Assembly: GCF_001665535.1 (NCBI RefSeq)
Contig: NZ_LZSQ01000118.1
Coordinates: 1 to 34,259, forward strand
From: Mycobacterium sp. 852002-51961_SCH5331710
GTDB taxonomy: Bacteria; Actinomycetota; Actinomycetes; Mycobacteriales; Mycobacteriaceae
DNA length: 34,259 nucleotides
Direction of reading: 5' to 3'
The notes beneath the pieces are model-generated. The model made no database searches, was not told the DNA's origin, and saw nothing but the letters and a program-made list of their open reading frames with translations. The position numbers and the translations under genes were made by a program. Below, in pieces: positions 31,205-34,259 of the stretch (positions are counted from its first letter, which is position 1; each line of letters opens with the position of its first letter).

Positions 31205-31666
31205 TCAGCCCATCAGCGAGATTGCCGCGGCGATCAGCACGGCGACGCCGAGCGCCGTCATCACCAAGGACGAAGGAGCGCTGCGGCGCAGCACCGAGTT
31301 CATCGGATTGTTGGGGTCCACCCAGACGTCGACGGTCTGGCCGGGCGCATACCGAGAGGCTTGCGCGGAGGCGATGCCGCCGAGGCCCATGCCGAAGCCG
31401 AGGGGTGTGCCGAAGGCTGCACGCTGGCCGACGAAGGTCTGCCCGCCGACTTGGTATTGGTAGCCGACGACGGAGCGCGCAACGTTGGCACCCATGCGCC
31501 CACCACCGGCCTGGGTCTGATAGCCGGCGACGCCGGCGCCGAGCATGTTCCCCGGGACGCGCTGCCAGCCGAGCGCACCGAGCAGCTGCAGAACGCCGGG
31601 CAGCCCGCGGAACAGCAGGAAGATCCCGATGATCAAGAGGCCGATCTCGGTGACGTAGTTGGCCAC
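31205..31666 (-). CDS. DUF3592-like two-helix membrane protein
   Basis: A 153-residue protein with one membrane helix near each end (about 8-32 and 133-151) and a Gly-rich loop between. The loop contains SVVGYQYQVGGQTFVGQRAA and YAPGQTVDVWVDPNNPMNSV, the pattern of DUF3592 proteins, of unknown role. GTG 31666 has no ribosome site but is six bases after TAGGCT, pointing to a leaderless transcript. The amidase starts one base after its stop, so the two are expressed together. The pairing may help place or regulate the amidase at the membrane, but that is inference. Confidence 0.85.
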   Translation of the reverse strand: MANYVTEIGLLIIGIFLLFRGLPGVLQLLGALGWQRVPGNMLGAGVAGYQTQAGGGRMGANVARSVVGYQYQVGGQTFVGQRAAFGTPLGFGMGLGGIASAQASRYAPGQTVDVWVDPNNPMNSVLRRSAPSSLVMTALGVAVLIAAAISLMG

Positions 31667-31672
31667 GGCCGG

Positions 31673-31678
31673 AGCCTA
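31673..31678 (-). promoter_or_regulatory. -10 box of a predicted leaderless promoter for the DUF3592-amidase pair
   Basis: On the minus strand TAGGCT is followed by CCGGCC and then GTGG, the same arrangement and the same six-base spacer as before the M15 peptidase at 15863. No -35 box is evident. Confidence 0.4.
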
Positions 31679-31858
31679 ACGCGCTGATCGACGCCGGGCT
31701 GTCGGTTCAGCCGAGGTCGCGGCGACCCTCGGTGGGTCCGGTTCGGCGTGGGGGAGAACTGTGGAGTGTGAACCCGAAACGGCAGGTCTTCGGACGACGT
31801 GCGAGAGTCTTGCCATGGCGGGTAGGGGCGAGACCGGCATCGTGTGGGGTGGGAAGCC

Positions 31859-33199
31859 GTGGCGCTAGAAGAAGGGGACACCTTCGCCGGCTACACGGTG
31901 GTGCGACCGCTGGGTAAGGGTGGCATGGGCGAGGTCTACCTCGTGCAGCATCCGCGGCTGCCGCGCTACGAGGCGCTCAAGATCCTGCCGGTTGAGTTCA
32001 CTGTCGACCGCGAGTACCGCGAGCGGTTCAACCGCGAGGCCGACATGGTGGCCCGCCTGTGGCATCCGAACATCGTCGGCCTGCACGACCGCGGCGAGTT
32101 CGACGGGCAGCTGTGGATCACGATGGATTACGTCGAGGGCACCGATGCAGGCCAGGTGCTGCGTGAGCGCAAGGGCGCCGGGCTGCCGCCGGACGAGGTC
32201 GTGCGGATCGTGTCGGGTGTCGCCGACGCGCTGGATTACGCGCACCAGCGGGAGCTGCTGCACCGTGATGTGAAGCCGTCGAACATCCTGCTGGCGCAGG
32301 ATGGTCAGAAGTACAGCCGAGCCCTGTTGGCCGATTTCGGGATTGCGCGCTGGGTGCAGGACTCGTCGGGGCTGACCGCCACCGACATGACCGTCGGCAC
32401 GGTGGCGTACGCGGCTCCCGAGCAGCTGATGGGGCAGGCGCTCGATGGCGGCGCCGACCAATATGCGTTGGCGGCGACGGCTTTTCACTTGCTCACCGGC
32501 CAGCAGCTGTTCCAGCACGACAATCCCGCCGTCGTGATCAGTAACCACCTCACCGCGCAACCGCCGGCGATCGGTGAGCGCATCCCGGAGTTGTCGGGGT
32601 TCGGCCCGGCGTTCGAGCGGGCGCTGGCGAAGTCGCCTGCCGACCGCTACGGCACCTGCACCGAATTCGCCGAGGCGATGGCCGAGGGATTGTCGACGGC
32701 GGCACAGGAGTTGGGTGCCACCGACGCAACGCAGCCCGCCCGGGCGGCTAAGAAGAACAGCAAGCACGCGAAGGCCGCTGCACCACCGCGGCGTTCGCGG
32801 CGGGTGTTGTTGGCGGCGGGCGTTGCCGCGGTGGTCATCGGGGTCGCGATCGCCGTCGGCCTGGGCGTGGCGAAATGGGACGAGTCGACGCAGGGGGCCG
32901 AGTCGAAGCCGGCGGTGCCGGTCGTGCTGATCGGCGCCGACTGCGCGACGCTTGGAGCGGCGGGCCAGACGACGAGCGGACAGCAGGCCTACTGCTCGCG
33001 ACTGCCGGCGACCGGCGACGAGGTCTGGTCGATCTACCAAGGCCCGGTGCCGAGTCCGACGGCTACGCGAGGTCCGACCGAGGAGGTGTATCCCGCCGGT
33101 ATCGAGGAGCAGGTGCAGGTCTGCGTCAGCCAGACCGGTCAGACGCGGGCGCAGTGTCGCGAGAATGTCCGCAAGGGCAATCTGGAGGGGCCGGCGTAG
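31859..33199 (+). CDS. pknF: Receptor Ser/Thr protein kinase, PknF type
   Basis: A 446-residue transmembrane kinase. The P-loop LGKGGMGEVY is at 18-27, K41 in ALKIL is catalytic, with HRDVKPSN at 135-142, DFG 159-161 and APE 186-188. The activation segment SSGLTATDMTVGT holds T173, T175 and T178. HPRLPRYEALKIL, FNREADMVARLWHPNIVGLH and YAAPEQLMGQALDGGADQYA mirror Mtb PknF. The membrane helix is at about 316-338. The exported tail of about 100 residues keeps PknF features: LIGADCATLG, QQAYCSRLP and VCVSQTGQTRAQCREN. GTG 31859 gives the family start MALEEGDTFAGYTVVR; GTG 31844 is the alternative. Mycobacteria can carry several PknF paralogues, so one-to-one orthology is not certain. Confidence 0.9.
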   Translation: MALEEGDTFAGYTVVRPLGKGGMGEVYLVQHPRLPRYEALKILPVEFTVDREYRERFNREADMVARLWHPNIVGLHDRGEFDGQLWITMDYVEGTDAGQVLRERKGAGLPPDEVVRIVSGVADALDYAHQRELLHRDVKPSNILLAQDGQKYSRALLADFGIARWVQDSSGLTATDMTVGTVAYAAPEQLMGQALDGGADQYALAATAFHLLTGQQLFQHDNPAVVISNHLTAQPPAIGERIPELSGFGPAFERALAKSPADRYGTCTEFAEAMAEGLSTAAQELGATDATQPARAAKKNSKHAKAAAPPRRSRRVLLAAGVAAVVIGVAIAVGLGVAKWDESTQGAESKPAVPVVLIGADCATLGAAGQTTSGQQAYCSRLPATGDEVWSIYQGPVPSPTATRGPTEEVYPAGIEEQVQVCVSQTGQTRAQCRENVRKGNLEGPA

Positions 33200-33227
33200 T
33201 CGACGCCTCTTCGGAAGGTTGTGGTTC

Positions 33228-33779
33228 GTGAGCGAGCAGGATCGCGTCCGCTGGGACGAGCGCTACCGAACCCATTCAACGCCCGGTGTCTCCGCAGCCG
33301 AGATCCCTGCGGTGTTCGCTCCCTATGAAGCCGAGTTTCCCACGCGGGGAAGGGCACTCGAGCTGGCGTGCGGGCCGGGAGTGGCCAGCGTGTGGCTCGC
33401 ACGTCGCGGGCTCGACGTCTGGGGTCTCGACATCTCGGCGACAGCCATCGATCAGGCACGGGAACTAGCGGCCCGCGCCGGGGTGGGGGAGCGGTGTCGG
33501 TTCGACGTTGTCGATCTCGACGACGGCCTGCCGGCCGGTCCGCCTGTCGACGTCGTCGTCTGTCATCGCTTCCGCGATTCTCGGCTCGACCGGTCGGTCG
33601 CCGACCGGTTGGCGCCCGGCGGGCTGCTGGCGATCTGCGCGCTGAGCGTGGTCGGCGCCGCTGCAGGGCGCTTTCGAGTACAGCCGGGCGAGTTGACGGC
33701 GGCATACGCTCAGCTCGAGGTCATCGCCTCCGGTGAAGGCGACGGCGAGGCGTGGTTGGTGGCGAGGAAGCCGTGGTAG
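33228..33779 (+). CDS. Class I SAM-dependent methyltransferase
   Basis: A 183-residue small methyltransferase. Motif I is LELACGPGVAS (44-54), the acidic end of strand 2 is in VWGLDIS (D68), and CRFDVVDLDDGLP follows as motif II. DVVVCHRF then LAPGGLLAICALS stand for strands 4 and 5. The N-terminal RVRWDERYR is common in small thiopurine/tellurite-type methyltransferases. GTG 33228 has GGAAGG ten bases upstream. It lies 28 bases after pknF on the same strand, so it may be co-transcribed, but a functional tie is unproven. The substrate cannot be told; candidates are a small molecule or metalloid. Confidence 0.85.
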   Translation: MSEQDRVRWDERYRTHSTPGVSAAEIPAVFAPYEAEFPTRGRALELACGPGVASVWLARRGLDVWGLDISATAIDQARELAARAGVGERCRFDVVDLDDGLPAGPPVDVVVCHRFRDSRLDRSVADRLAPGGLLAICALSVVGAAAGRFRVQPGELTAAYAQLEVIASGEGDGEAWLVARKPW

Positions 33780-34050
33780 TCGTCGCGTGTTTGAAATGCG
33801 TGACGATCGGTGAATCCGTGGCGTCGTCGCAGCGCCGACACGGCCGCTGGGCGTGCGTCACATTGTCCCGTCGTTCATGACGTAGGCCACGAGCAAATTC
33901 TCGATATGTTTGCTGTCGGGTGACGAGCAGCTGTGCAAAAACCTGCTTGACGAGCAAGTCCAACGTGTAGACGCGGATGACAAGTGCGATGCTGGCATGC
34001 CTGCGGGCGATTGGTCACTCCATAGGGGTGGTGGGTATCGTCCGCCGGCG
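33780..34050. other. Intergenic region before the last gene
   Basis: These 271 bases show no convincing gene; open frames are short and lack ribosome sites. GACGAGCA occurs twice (33918-33925 and 33950-33957), the second copy inside TTGACGAGCAAG. A promoter-like pair, TTGGTC (34011-34016) and TATCGT (34036-34041), lies just before the last gene. Confidence 0.4.
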
Positions 34051-34259
34051 ATGGGAAGACACTCACTTGCCAAGATGCGGCGGTCTTCGCGCTTGGCGGT
34101 AGTGGCGGGCGTGGTTTCGGCGGTCGCTGTGTTCGGCGTCGGCGCAGACAGTAATTCGCAGGTCCGTAAGCCCAACACGTGCTGCGAGGTCGCCGCGGCG
34201 CCCCAGCCGCCGTCACCGGCAGTGAACCTGATGGCCGCGCAACCGCCCGCCCCGGTTCC
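34051..34259 (+). CDS. 5' end of a secreted protein gene (partial)
   Basis: The frame from ATG 34051 is open to the window edge (69 codons). The start MGRHSLAKMRRSSRLAVVAG followed by VVSAVAVFGVGADS looks like a signal peptide with a basic n-region and a hydrophobic core; no lipobox is seen. A Pro/Ala-rich mature start follows (AAAPQPPSPAVNLMAAQPPA) after a CC pair. Such proline-rich leads occur in mycobacterial cell-wall enzymes and surface proteins, but the catalytic part lies outside the window. ATG 34051 lies nine bases after TATCGT, so the leader is short or absent. A lipoprotein seems unlikely. Confidence 0.65.
   Translation, partial: MGRHSLAKMRRSSRLAVVAGVVSAVAVFGVGADSNSQVRKPNTCCEVAAAPQPPSPAVNLMAAQPPAPV

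Noticed and set aside
34033..34038. GGGTAT before the last gene as a SigF -10 box
   Set aside because: No GTTT lies 15-17 bases upstream; the overlapping TATCGT fits a housekeeping-type -10 better.

Overview
The window is high-GC actinobacterial DNA, most likely from a rapidly growing mycobacterium (Mycolicibacterium-type). The taxonomic markers are a rifampin ADP-ribosyltransferase (arr) close to the M. smegmatis enzyme, a PknF-type kinase with the mycobacterial PknF extracellular tail, a WS/DGAT acyltransferase, an LpqH (19-kDa) type lipoprotein, a DUF732 secreted protein, and many GTG starts. I see no rRNA, tRNA, CRISPR array, insertion sequence or phage gene. Genes lie close together on both strands.

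Layout. 1-5316: the 3' end of an unknown gene, a KgtP-type dicarboxylate transporter, PPK2, a rhomboid-like membrane protein, a thioredoxin-reductase-like flavoprotein with a CPFC pair, the 3' relic of a molybdopterin hydroxylase gene, a small Cys/His protein and a YceI-like protein. 5460-9027: a PknE/PknH-type receptor kinase, a cyclic-nucleotide-binding-domain protein and a WS/DGAT gene with a SigF-type promoter. 9010-13329 (minus): a DHA2-type exporter, a large two-part esterase and an LpqH-like lipoprotein. 13395-14495: DUF1206 and CsbD genes, each behind a SigF-type promoter. 14505-15863 (minus): arr with a rifamycin-associated element upstream, and an M15 peptidoglycan peptidase.

15894-24879 is the most unusual part. 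Six genes form two divergent arms whose coding regions overlap by 1-4 bases. The minus arm reads unknown 464-aa protein, Cys-rich 193-aa protein, class III cyclase/AAA/TPR regulator, then a 683-aa carotenoid-desaturase-like flavoenzyme. The plus arm reads a 209-aa protein with a beta-sandwich-like tail, then a polyprenyl diphosphate synthase. The arrangement suggests one regulated isoprenoid-linked system that I cannot match to a described pathway.

24889-27223 (minus) is a compact redox operon: a ferritin-like di-iron candidate, a 3Fe-4S-type ferredoxin and a ferredoxin reductase, which together look like a complete non-heme oxygenase chain. 27410-34259 holds a membrane-anchored unknown protein, a DUF732 protein, an AT-richer gap, a LipJ-like hydrolase-cyclase fusion, a Tat-exported peptidoglycan amidase with a DUF3592 partner, PknF, a small methyltransferase and the 5' end of a secreted-protein gene.

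Two themes recur. One is stress and stationary-phase physiology: SigF-type promoters, PPK2, CsbD, WS/DGAT lipid storage and arr. The other is signalling: two class III cyclase proteins, a cyclic-nucleotide-binding protein and two receptor Ser/Thr kinases within 34 kb.
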